Shown piece after piece: positions 19,613 to 27,795 of a stretch of DNA of 64,000 nt (its first letter is position 1; every line of letters begins with the position of its first letter). Source of the DNA: an uncultured Pelagibacteraceae bacterium (GTDB lineage: Bacteria > Pseudomonadota > Alphaproteobacteria > Pelagibacterales > Pelagibacteraceae); contig CACFLX010000001.1 of the NCBI GenBank assembly GCA_902567235.1, positions 62,001 through 126,000 of the forward strand, read 5' to 3'. The notes under the pieces are model-generated. The model was not told the DNA's origin. It saw only the letters and a program-made list of their open reading frames with translations, and made no database searches. The translations under genes were made by a program, and so were the position numbers.

Positions 19613-20785
19613 TTATTTATTAGGAGTAAGTAATATCAAAAAGTAGCCAAACAAAGTGGATAATAATGACCCAGTTAGTACACCTATTTTCACACCATCC
19701 ATGTACTGCATATTTTCAACGAAAGCTAAATTTCCTACAAATAAACTCATTGTAAAACCAATGCCCGTTAGAACTCCTACGCCATAAAAATTAAACCAAT
19801 TTGAATTATTTGGCATTTGAGCAATTTTCAATTTTATAGAAATATATGAAAATACAAAAACTCCTAATTGTTTGCCAAGAAATAGACCCAATACTATACC
19901 AAGTGGTACTTTATCTAGTAAGGATGAAAAAGATAGTCCATCCAGTGATACACCTGCGTTAGCAAAAGCAAATAAAGGCATTATTCCAAATGCAACATAC
20001 GGACTTATTGCATGTTCAATTTTAATTAATAATGAAAAATCTTTTTCTTTTTTTCTGTGAGGTATTGTCATTGCTAACAAAACTCCAGCTATAGTCGCAT
20101 GGATTCCAGAGTTATGAGTAAAATCCCAAAGGAAAAGGCCTACCACTAAATATGGAAGAAATTTTTTGACATTAAATTTATTTATTATCAACAAAATTAA
20201 AAATGCTATTAACATTAAAGAAAGATATTTGATGCTTAAATCACCCGAATAAAATAATGCAATTATTAAGATTGCACCCAGATCATCAATTATAGCAAGA
20301 GCTGTTAAAAAAACTTTTAATGACAAAGGAACTCTTCTACCTAGAAGAGATAAAACTCCTAATGAAAAGGCTATGTCAGTAGCTGAAGGTATTGCCCATC
20401 CATTTAATGTTTCGGTATCACCAAAATTAATATAAACATAAACTAGTGCAGGAACCAACATCCCACCAACTGCTCCAATTATTGGTAATAACGCTTGTTT
20501 TACATTAGACAATTCTCCTTGTAAAAACTCTCTTTTAATTTCCAGCGTAACAAAGAAAAAAAATATTGCCATTAAGGCGTCATTTATCCAATGTATAACT
20601 GTAAGTTTTAAACCTATTTCATTAATTCCAATAAATATATAATTATTTAATGTGCTAAAATATAAATCAGAAAAATTTGAATTGCTTATAAATAGTGCAA
20701 TTATAGCAGCAAATAATAATACCAAACCACTTGCTGCCTCTAGTTTAAAAAACCATTTGAATGGTGACGATAAGTATTTCAACAT
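19613..20785 (-). CDS. nhaA: Na+/H+ antiporter NhaA
   Basis: Exchanges sodium for protons across the inner membrane. The 390-residue, roughly 12-span protein has the NhaA signatures: the paired aspartates in AIIDDLGAIL, IPSATDIAFSLGVLSLLG, GIHATIAGVLLAMTIP and the C-terminal GVGVLTGIGFTMSLFVGNLAF. Length matches the E. coli protein. Sodium handling fits a marine cell. It lies four bases downstream of the zinc-ribbon gene, so the two are probably co-transcribed. Confidence 0.96.
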   Translation of the reverse strand: MLKYLSSPFKWFFKLEAASGLVLLFAAIIALFISNSNFSDLYFSTLNNYIFIGINEIGLKLTVIHWINDALMAIFFFFVTLEIKREFLQGELSNVKQALLPIIGAVGGMLVPALVYVYINFGDTETLNGWAIPSATDIAFSLGVLSLLGRRVPLSLKVFLTALAIIDDLGAILIIALFYSGDLSIKYLSLMLIAFLILLIINKFNVKKFLPYLVVGLFLWDFTHNSGIHATIAGVLLAMTIPHRKKEKDFSLLIKIEHAISPYVAFGIMPLFAFANAGVSLDGLSFSSLLDKVPLGIVLGLFLGKQLGVFVFSYISIKLKIAQMPNNSNWFNFYGVGVLTGIGFTMSLFVGNLAFVENMQYMDGVKIGVLTGSLLSTLFGYFLILLTPNK

Positions 20786-20788
20786 TTT

Positions 20789-21262
20789 TTATTTAATTAA
20801 ATCTAAAATAAATAATTTTATATCATTTATAGATAGATATAAATTATCTAATACAATTTCGATATTTGGCATAATTAAAGAAAGTTGTACTTTAAATGTA
20901 TCTAAAATTAATATTAAGGCAATAAAAGAAATAATTATCACAATTAAAATATTAAAATAATTTATATCATTTTTTTTTTTAAGTTTTTTACTAAGTTCTT
21001 CTTTTGAACCTTTTAAAGACTCAGTGCCTTGATTTTCTTCATCCACTATATCTTCTTTGATATTTTCAGATAAATTTTTATTGTCTTCAATTACTGGTTC
21101 GGGTATATTTTTTTCTAATACTTTTGTTTCTTCTTCAGACTCTTCTGTTTTAAAAAACCATTTACGCTCACAAAAACCACATTGTAATGTTCTTCCTTCT
21201 TGGGGAATTAACGATGCGTCTACATTGAATTTTTTATCACCACAGGGACAAGTAATTATCAT
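20789..21262 (-). CDS. Zinc-ribbon domain protein with one membrane span
   Basis: A 157-residue protein. The N-terminal 37 residues form a zinc ribbon (CPCG ... CGFC, with KKFNVDASLIPQEGRTLQCGF) of the MJ0042/zinc_ribbon_5 type common in alphaproteobacteria. A glutamate-rich low-complexity linker (about 40-90) follows, then one hydrophobic span (about 104-122) and a short tail. The first knuckle is CxC rather than CxxC. Function unknown; relatives sit near cell-division or export genes. Confidence 0.75.
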   Translation of the reverse strand: MIITCPCGDKKFNVDASLIPQEGRTLQCGFCERKWFFKTEESEEETKVLEKNIPEPVIEDNKNLSENIKEDIVDEENQGTESLKGSKEELSKKLKKKNDINYFNILIVIIISFIALILILDTFKVQLSLIMPNIEIVLDNLYLSINDIKLFILDLIK

Positions 21263-21303
21263 GCAATCTTTTATAACAGATTCTTGTTAAAATTCTTTCA
21301 TTT

Positions 21304-21332
21304 TTGACCTATTTATACTTTGAAAATAACAT
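21304..21332 (+). promoter_or_regulatory. Putative promoter of tRNA-Pro
   Basis: TTGACC (21304-21309) and TAACAT (21327-21332) with a 17-base spacer lie 24 bases before the mature tRNA 5' end. The -35 is near consensus and the -10 matches four of six bases. Confidence 0.5.
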
Positions 21333-21356
21333 TATGTACTGTATTAGTATCTCATT

Positions 21357-21433
<77 letters not shown>

Positions 21434-21436
21434 TTT

Positions 21437-21718
21437 ATGAAAAAAGCTAAAATTTACAAACCTACAAAAACAGCCATGCAGTCAGGTACAAAAAAATTTG
21501 ATAAATGGATAATTGAATTTATAACTGAAAAACCTGGTATTAATCCTTTAATGGGATGGGAAAGTTCTTCAGACACGTATTCCGAATTAAACCTTGAGTT
21601 TAAAACAAAAGAACTTGCTATCGAATATGCAAAGAAAAATAATATTGATTACGAATTAATTGAACCTAAGTCTAGGAAAATAAATAAAAAGACTTATGCT
21701 GATAACTTTACAAATTAA
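21437..21718 (+). CDS. NDUFS4-like complex I accessory subunit
   Basis: A 93-residue protein of the ETC complex I conserved-region family (mitochondrial NDUFS4/AQDQ homologue), an accessory subunit of NADH:ubiquinone oxidoreductase found in alphaproteobacteria. Characteristic features are [15 protein letters not shown] at the start, [40 protein letters not shown] and [17 protein letters not shown]. Directly follows tRNA-Pro and overlaps the next start codon by one base (TAATG). Confidence 0.9.
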   Translation: MKKAKIYKPTKTAMQSGTKKFDKWIIEFITEKPGINPLMGWESSSDTYSELNLEFKTKELAIEYAKKNNIDYELIEPKSRKINKKTYADNFTN

Positions 21719-22716
21719 TGTTTAAATTTTTTAATTCTAAAAAATGGTTTTTGTGGGCTTGGATAGGCTCGTTTATTATTCTTTCATCACTTTGGGTTCA
21801 AGTTGTAATAGATGTGAAAATAAATGAATGGTTCGGTGTATTCTATGATATGATTCAGAAAGCACTTGCAGAACCAAACGCTGTTTCAATTGATGAATAC
21901 TTTGCAAGTTTGTTTTCATTTATTACATTGGCAGGTATGTATATTGCTGTTTATGTAGCAATTAGTTTCTTTACAGCACATTTTTTATTTAGATGGAGAA
22001 CATCAATGGTTGAGTGGTATCACTCTGTTTATGATAAAGCTCGAAAAATAGAAGGTGCATCGCAAAGAGTTCAGGAAGATACAATTAAATTCACAAGAAT
22101 AATGGAGGGATTAGGTACTAGTTTAATAGAATCCATAATGATTTTGATCCAATTTATTCCTATATTATTTGGCTTAAGTTTTGGCATTCCTATATTCTTT
22201 TTTGGTGAATGGGAATACGGTTTAATAGTAGGTGCCTTGATTTGGACTATTGGTGGAACTGTTTTTTTAATTGTACTTGGTTTGATATTAAGACTGGTTG
22301 GTGTTGAATATGATTTGCAAAAGCAAGAGGCTGCTTATAGAAAAATCCTTGTAATTGCAGAAGACAATGAAACTGTAAGGCCAAAAAGAATTGATGAACT
22401 GTTTGATGATGTACGTAAAATTCATTATTTAAGTTATTTAAGATATCTATATTTTAATATTGGGCGAATTGCATACTTACAAGCAAATGTTTTATCTGCA
22501 TACGTTTTTTTAGCTCCAGCCATTGTAGCAGGTGTAGTTACGCTAGGAGTTATGCAACAAATTATTAGAGCATTTGGAAGGGTTGAAGGATCTATGCAAT
22601 ATTTATTAAAATCTTGGCCAACTATTATAGAACTTGCAAGTGTGTATAAACGTTTAAGAGAATTTGAAGATAAGCTAAAATCATCCCAAGAAGATGTAAC
22701 TATTGAATCAAAATAG
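21718..22716 (+). CDS. SbmA/BacA-family peptide transporter
   Basis: A 332-residue multispan inner-membrane protein of the SbmA/BacA family, which imports proline-rich peptides and other compounds using the proton gradient. Signs are KKWFLWAWIGSFIILSSLWVQV, VKINEWFGVFYDMIQKAL, FRWRTSMVEWYHSVYDKAR and the ASQRVQEDT helix. No ATPase domain is attached. Its length is at the lower end for the family. The physiological substrate here is unknown. Confidence 0.85.
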   Translation: MFKFFNSKKWFLWAWIGSFIILSSLWVQVVIDVKINEWFGVFYDMIQKALAEPNAVSIDEYFASLFSFITLAGMYIAVYVAISFFTAHFLFRWRTSMVEWYHSVYDKARKIEGASQRVQEDTIKFTRIMEGLGTSLIESIMILIQFIPILFGLSFGIPIFFFGEWEYGLIVGALIWTIGGTVFLIVLGLILRLVGVEYDLQKQEAAYRKILVIAEDNETVRPKRIDELFDDVRKIHYLSYLRYLYFNIGRIAYLQANVLSAYVFLAPAIVAGVVTLGVMQQIIRAFGRVEGSMQYLLKSWPTIIELASVYKRLREFEDKLKSSQEDVTIESK

Positions 22717-22719
22717 TTT

Positions 22720-23664
22720 ATGGTATTTAAAAAAGATTTTTTAGACAAAATAATTAATATTACATCAAATGCAGCAATTGCATGTTATCCACATTTAGGA
22801 AAAAAAAATAAAGTATTAGTAGACAAAAGCGCTACAGATGAAATGAGAAAAAATCTTAATCAACTTGATATAGATGGAAGAGTAGTAATAGGTGAGGGTG
22901 AGCTAGATGAGGCTCCAATGTTATATATAGGTGAAAAATTAGGTACAGGTGAGGGACCTAGCATTGATATAGCGGTAGATCCACTTGAGGGAACAAATTT
23001 TGCAGCAAATAATTTACCTGGAGCACTTTCAGTTTTAGCTATAAGTGCTAAAGGGAATTTGTTTAACGCTCCTGAAACCTATATGGATAAATTGGCTGTT
23101 AGTAACGATGTTCCTTTTGACGCTACAGATTTAGATTTTCCAATAGAAAAAAATATAAAAAATATTGCTGATTGTAAAAATAAAGATTTAAATGAAATTA
23201 CAGCTTGTATTCTTGAAAGGCCTAGGCACAGAGAAATAATTGATAAATTAGAAAAATTAAATGTTAAATTAAAGCTGATATCTGATGGAGATGTAGCAGG
23301 TGCACTTTTGGTTACTGACAAGAAATACAATATTGATATTTTTCTTGGAATAGGAGGGGGGCCTGAGGGTGTTTTAGCTGCATCAGCCCTAGATGCATTT
23401 AATTGTAAATTTCAAGGAAGATTTTTGTTTAAAACAGATGAAGATATTAAAAGAGCAAAAAAAATGGGTATCAAAGATTTAAATAAAAAATATGATTTGA
23501 ATGAAATTGTTAGAGGAGATTCTATTTTTTGTGCCACAGGCATCACAACTGGTGATCTTGTTAATGGAGTTAAATTAAAAAATGGCAAATTTATAACTGA
23601 GACCCTTGTGACACATAAAAACTCTAAAATTAGCATTGTTAAAAAAGAAACACCAATAACTTGA
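22720..23664 (+). CDS. glpX: Class II fructose-1,6-bisphosphatase
   Basis: Hydrolyses fructose-1,6-bisphosphate in gluconeogenesis. The 314-residue protein has the class II signatures GRVVIGEGELDEAPMLYIGE, DPLEGTNFAANN, SDGDVAGAL and GIGGGPEGVLAASAL, and the C-terminal FCATGITTGDLVNGVK. Normal length. The start at 22720 follows the transporter stop by three bases. Ends just before the tRNA-Glu promoter. Confidence 0.95.
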   Translation: MVFKKDFLDKIINITSNAAIACYPHLGKKNKVLVDKSATDEMRKNLNQLDIDGRVVIGEGELDEAPMLYIGEKLGTGEGPSIDIAVDPLEGTNFAANNLPGALSVLAISAKGNLFNAPETYMDKLAVSNDVPFDATDLDFPIEKNIKNIADCKNKDLNEITACILERPRHREIIDKLEKLNVKLKLISDGDVAGALLVTDKKYNIDIFLGIGGGPEGVLAASALDAFNCKFQGRFLFKTDEDIKRAKKMGIKDLNKKYDLNEIVRGDSIFCATGITTGDLVNGVKLKNGKFITETLVTHKNSKISIVKKETPIT

Positions 23665-23689
23665 TTAATTGTATTATTTACAATAAAAG
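23661..23689 (+). promoter_or_regulatory. Putative promoter of tRNA-Glu
   Basis: TTGATT (23661-23666, overlapping the glpX stop) and TAAAAG (23684-23689) are spaced by 17 bases, 10 bases ahead of the tRNA. It resembles the putative tRNA-Lys promoter of this window. Confidence 0.4.
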
Positions 23690-23699
23690 ATGCAAATTT

Positions 23700-23774
23700 G
23701 GTCCCTTCGTCTATCGGTTAGGACACGTGGTTTTCATCCTCGAAAGAGGGGTTCGATTCCCCTAGGGACCGCCA
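23700..23774 (+). tRNA. tRNA-Glu(UUC)
   Basis: A 75-base tRNA: acceptor GGTCCCT/AGGGACC, T-arm GAGGGGTTCGATTCCCCT, encoded CCA, loop TTTTCAT giving anticodon TTC. The anticodon stem CGTGG/CCTCG contains a central T-T mismatch. It forms the left boundary of the polysaccharide gene island. Confidence 0.95.
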
Positions 23775-23783
23775 TAAACTAAC

Positions 23784-25487
23784 ATGTTAATTTTATTTAT
23801 ATTTTTAAGTTTTATTTGTTTGATATCTTGTCTAGGTTTTGGTTTTTTGTTTTGTAATGTAAATAAAATAAATCATTATAATAAAAATATTGGATTAGTT
23901 GGAATTCTAGGGTTATTTTTATTAAGTGTTATATCGAGTTTATCACATCTATTTCTACCTCATGGATACATACATAATATAATTTTATTATTTATAGGAA
24001 TAATTAGCTTTATTTATTTTAAAAAAAAAAAAGAATACAATTTTTACAAAATAATTTCATTTATTTTTTTGTTACTTTTTATCGGAATATTAATTTCAAA
24101 AAATAATGAAGATTTTGGTTATTATCATTTAACAAATAGTTTACAATTTACACAACATAAAATTCAATTTGGTTTAGGAAATTTAAGCCATGGCTTTAAA
24201 CATATAACTTCTTTATTTTTAATAAATTCAATTTTTTATTTCCCAATAACAGAGCATTATCTTTTTAATATAACTAATTATTTATTTTTAGTCTTTTTTA
24301 TATCATTTCTGATTTACGAAATTTTTAATAATAAAATAATTAATAATTTTTCAAAAAACTTAATTTTAATTATTTTATTTCTTTTTTTAATAAAGTTTAC
24401 GCGATTATCTGAGTATGGTACGGATATAGCTGGGCAAATTTTAATATTTATATCAATAATAATTTCATCAGAACTATATTTTAATAAATCAATCCAGTCG
24501 AAATTAAAAATAGAAATTTATTACATAAATATCGTTATTTTAATTTTTGCAATAACAACAAAAGTGGTTTTTCTAATTTATTTTTTGATACCTGCGTTGA
24601 TATTTTTAGAATTTAAAAACAAAAAAATATTTTTCAACTATCTTTTTAAAATTAAAAATTTATTATTTATTCTAATTCCAATTGCGTTATTAATATTTTT
24701 TAATTTTGCATCAACAGGATGTTTGTTATATCCAGTTAAATTTACTTGTTTCTCAAATACATTTGAATGGGCTCTTAATCAAAATACAGTCAGTGTAATG
24801 AGTAATCACTATGAACTTTGGGCTAAGGCAGGAAGAGGACCTACTTATAAAGTGGATAATCCTGAAATTTATTTAAATAATCTTAATTGGTTATCTCACT
24901 GGATTTCAAATTATTTCTTTACTAAAGTAACTGATTTTATTGGAGTTATTTTTGTATCTATTCTTTTTTATTATATTTTAAACATAAATAATTTCAAAAA
25001 AAATAAAAATTTATCAAAAATAGATGTTAATAAATTTTTAAAATTTTATTTTATTTTTATTGTTATTTTCTTAATTTGGTTTTTAAATTTTCCAACTTTA
25101 AGATATGCTGGTTATGTAATATTTTTTTTAACTCTATCCTTGCCGTTCATATTTTTTATTAATAATAGAATTTCTTTATCAATTAACCGAGATCGAAAAA
25201 AAATATTTACAATTATTTTTTTATGTTTTTTTATTTTTGTGTCAAAAAATATTGTTAGAATGAATAAAGAATTTAAGATTCCTGAAATAAATCATCATAA
25301 TTTTAAAAATTTTCCATTTTTTTGGGTAGACAAGGTTAACTATAATAAAATTGTGAGAGATGATCTTTCTGTTTATATGGTAAAAGATGGCAAAATGTGT
25401 TGGAATACTCCACCAACTTGTGTAAGAAATGAAAATTTCATAATGAAGAAAAAATATGGTTATAAATTCTATTTTGATAATCAATAA
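23784..25487 (+). CDS. Large polytopic membrane protein, GT-C glycosyltransferase-like
   Basis: A 567-residue protein with about a dozen hydrophobic segments separated by short loops rich in Asn and Lys. Its overall build resembles GT-C glycosyltransferases or O-antigen ligase/polymerase-like proteins. No catalytic motif was recognised with confidence; the largest hydrophilic loop (about residues 310-375, containing NTVSVMSNHYELWAKAGRGP) is the likely functional face. First gene of the island, nine bases after tRNA-Glu. Function is inferred only from topology and neighbours. Confidence 0.55.
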   Translation: MLILFIFLSFICLISCLGFGFLFCNVNKINHYNKNIGLVGILGLFLLSVISSLSHLFLPHGYIHNIILLFIGIISFIYFKKKKEYNFYKIISFIFLLLFIGILISKNNEDFGYYHLTNSLQFTQHKIQFGLGNLSHGFKHITSLFLINSIFYFPITEHYLFNITNYLFLVFFISFLIYEIFNNKIINNFSKNLILIILFLFLIKFTRLSEYGTDIAGQILIFISIIISSELYFNKSIQSKLKIEIYYINIVILIFAITTKVVFLIYFLIPALIFLEFKNKKIFFNYLFKIKNLLFILIPIALLIFFNFASTGCLLYPVKFTCFSNTFEWALNQNTVSVMSNHYELWAKAGRGPTYKVDNPEIYLNNLNWLSHWISNYFFTKVTDFIGVIFVSILFYYILNINNFKKNKNLSKIDVNKFLKFYFIFIVIFLIWFLNFPTLRYAGYVIFFLTLSLPFIFFINNRISLSINRDRKKIFTIIFLCFFIFVSKNIVRMNKEFKIPEINHHNFKNFPFFWVDKVNYNKIVRDDLSVYMVKDGKMCWNTPPTCVRNENFIMKKKYGYKFYFDNQ

Positions 25488-25505
25488 TGGTAAATAAAAT
25501 TATAT

Positions 25506-26753
25506 ATGAGACTAAGTAAGAGAGACTATTTATATTTAGAAAAACTATTAAAGAAATTTGATAGAAATACTTATAACGAAAAAAAATACCCATTGTTAGA
25601 AGATGGATTTACAGAATCAGACATTATTAAAGGCATAGAAGTTTTGTTAAGTAAAAAAATTACAATGTCTAATATTACTAAAAAGTTTGAATACGAATTT
25701 GGCAAATTTATTGGATCAAAATACTGCTTGATGGTAAATTCAGGTTCTTCAGCAAATCTTTTATCAGCTTTTGCACTTATTAATCCACTTAAAAAAAATA
25801 AACTAAAAAAAGGTGATGAATTTATTATACCATCTTTATGTTGGTCTACATCGCTATGGCCATTCATTCAAGCTGGGTTAAAACCAAAATTTATAGATGT
25901 GGATATAGATAATTTTTGCTTAGATTATAACTTAGTCAACAATAATTATTATAAAAATTGTAAAGCTATCGTTAATATTCATATATTAGGAAATTGCTCA
26001 AATATAGAAAAAATTAAAAAATATTCTGAGAATAAAAATATACATTTAATTGAAGATACATGTGAGGCATTAGGGTCTAAATATAAGTCAAAATATTTAG
26101 GAACTTTTGGAGATTTTGGCACTTTTTCATTTTATTATTCACATCAAATTACTTCGGGGGAGGGTGGCATGGTCATATGCAAGAATTTAAATGATTACAA
26201 AATAATGCATTCTCTTAGAGCTCATGGTTGGGATAGGGGTATTTCAAATAATAAAAAAAATAATTTCAATTTTGTGAATTCAGGTTTTAACCTAAGACCA
26301 CTAGACTTAACTGCTGCAATAGGACTAAGTCAATTTAAAAGACTTACAAATATGATGAGCATAAGAAAAAAAAATAGAAATATGATAATAGAAAAACTTA
26401 AAAACTCACCTAATTGGAATAACCAATTTACTTTTTTTAAACCATCTAAAAATTTAAAACCTAGTTGGTTTGGCTTTCCTATTTTAATTAATAACAAATA
26501 TTTAAAACATAAGAATAAATTTTTAAATTACTTAAACTCCAATGGGATTGAAACAAGACCAATTTTAAGTGGTAACTTTTTAAATCAACCATCTTCTAAA
26601 TTATATAAATTAAATAAAAATAAATTAAATTTTAATATTAGTGAACAAATAGAAAAAAGAGGTTTTTTTATAGGTTTACCTACAACATCTTTATCAAGAG
26701 AAAAATTAGCAATGTTAGAAAAAAAACTTCTTACTATTGAACAATTAAAATGA
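25506..26753 (+). CDS. DegT/DnrJ/EryC1-family enzyme with His for the PLP lysine (ColD/RfbH-like 3-dehydratase)
   Basis: A 415-residue fold-type I PLP-family enzyme. Cofactor-binding motifs are present: NSGSSANLLSAFAL near the N-terminus and LIEDTCEALGSKY. The segment that normally holds the Schiff-base lysine (SFxxxKxITTGEGG) reads SFYYSHQITSGEGGMV, putting His213 at that position. In ColD and RfbH (E1) this His marks PMP-dependent sugar C-3 deoxygenation instead of transamination. The RfbH iron-sulfur cysteine cluster is absent, which favours a ColD-like enzyme. RAHGWDR follows. It probably makes a 3-deoxy NDP-sugar with the next SDR gene. Confidence 0.8.
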   Translation: MRLSKRDYLYLEKLLKKFDRNTYNEKKYPLLEDGFTESDIIKGIEVLLSKKITMSNITKKFEYEFGKFIGSKYCLMVNSGSSANLLSAFALINPLKKNKLKKGDEFIIPSLCWSTSLWPFIQAGLKPKFIDVDIDNFCLDYNLVNNNYYKNCKAIVNIHILGNCSNIEKIKKYSENKNIHLIEDTCEALGSKYKSKYLGTFGDFGTFSFYYSHQITSGEGGMVICKNLNDYKIMHSLRAHGWDRGISNNKKNNFNFVNSGFNLRPLDLTAAIGLSQFKRLTNMMSIRKKNRNMIIEKLKNSPNWNNQFTFFKPSKNLKPSWFGFPILINNKYLKHKNKFLNYLNSNGIETRPILSGNFLNQPSSKLYKLNKNKLNFNISEQIEKRGFFIGLPTTSLSREKLAMLEKKLLTIEQLK

Positions 26754-27532
26754 TCAAATGTGGAATTACTGGTCATACTGGAAACCTAGGTTCAGCATTA
26801 ATTAAAACGAACAAAAATATTAAATTTTTTAAATTTAATGGTGATATAACAAATAAAAATCTTGTAAGAAAATGGATAAGTTCAAATGATTTTGAATACA
26901 TAATTCATTTAGCCGCTATAGTTCCTACTAAAAAAGTTTTAAAAAAATATAAATTAGCAAAAAAAGTAAATTTTGTTGGTACAAAAAATATTGTTGATTC
27001 ACTCTTAAAATCCAAAAAAAAAATTAGTTGGTTTTTTTTTGCTTCTACATCTCATGTTTATGCGTTCTCAAAAAAAAAAATTAAAGAAACAAATAAAATC
27101 AAACCTATTTCTAAATATGGTAAAACAAAATTATTTGCAGAAAATTATATAAGGAAAAAATTAGCAAAAAATAATGTTAAATTTTGCATAGGTAGAATCT
27201 TCAGTATCTATGATAACAAAAATAATAATTTTCTTGTTTCAAATCTTAAAAAACAAATGTCTTATAAAAAAGATAAAATTATTTTATCAAATCTAAACCA
27301 TTTCAGAGATTTCGTTACAACCAAATATATTGCCAAAGTTATAGTTTTTTTAATGAAAAAAAAAATTAATGGATTAATAAATATTGGTTCTGGTAAAAAG
27401 ACACATTTAAGCAAAATTGCAATCGAAATGGCAAGTAAGTATAAAAAAAAGCTACAGATTATTGAAAATATTAATCCAACAACAATGGTATCTGATATTT
27501 CTAAATTAAAAAGGATGGGTTTTAAAAAATAA
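26750..27532 (+). CDS. NAD(P)-dependent sugar epimerase/dehydratase (SDR)
   Basis: A 260-residue extended SDR with the Rossmann motif GITGHTGNLGSALI, the catalytic serine region FFASTSHVYA, and Tyr/Lys of the YxxxK motif in SKYGKTK. It overlaps the DegT-like gene (ATGA), so the two are translationally coupled and likely act on the same nucleotide sugar as dehydratase plus epimerase/reductase. It is short for the family (usually about 310), the loss being in the C-terminal substrate domain. Substrate unknown. Confidence 0.8.
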   Translation: MIKCGITGHTGNLGSALIKTNKNIKFFKFNGDITNKNLVRKWISSNDFEYIIHLAAIVPTKKVLKKYKLAKKVNFVGTKNIVDSLLKSKKKISWFFFASTSHVYAFSKKKIKETNKIKPISKYGKTKLFAENYIRKKLAKNNVKFCIGRIFSIYDNKNNNFLVSNLKKQMSYKKDKIILSNLNHFRDFVTTKYIAKVIVFLMKKKINGLINIGSGKKTHLSKIAIEMASKYKKKLQIIENINPTTMVSDISKLKRMGFKK

Positions 27533-27543
27533 TAAAATAATCA

Positions 27544-27795
27544 ATGTATTATGTTTATTTAATCATAACTAAAAACAAAAAAAGAACAATTTCTTATGTT
27601 GGATATACAAATAACTTAGTAAATAGAATTGATTTACATAATTCATCAAAAGGTGCAAAATTTACAAAGGGAAGAAAATGGAAATTAATTTATTATAAAA
27701 AATTTAGTAAAAAGAGCATTGCTATGAAAGAAGAATATAAGTTAAAAAAAAATTATAAATTAAGAAAAAAAATTAAATTAGGATTAAAGATTTGA
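27544..27795 (+). CDS. GIY-YIG domain protein
   Basis: An 83-residue single-domain GIY-YIG nuclease-fold protein of the UPF0213/YhbQ-type: MYYVYLIITKN and SYVGYTNNLVNRIDLHNSSKGAKFTKGRKWKLIYYKKF carry the Tyr-Val-Tyr / Val-Gly-Tyr pair, the catalytic Arg and the KGAKFTKGR loop, with a later Glu in AMKEEYKLK. Very basic C-terminus. Sitting inside a sugar gene run, its stop overlaps the next gene's TTG start. Whether it cuts DNA or has a housekeeping role is unknown. Confidence 0.82.
   Translation: MYYVYLIITKNKKRTISYVGYTNNLVNRIDLHNSSKGAKFTKGRKWKLIYYKKFSKKSIAMKEEYKLKKNYKLRKKIKLGLKI

Noticed and set aside
24356-24750. Runs of AT-rich near-repeats inside the membrane protein gene.
   Set aside because: They reflect Ile/Leu/Phe/Asn codons in membrane spans, with no regular unit or spacing; no CRISPR or tandem repeat.
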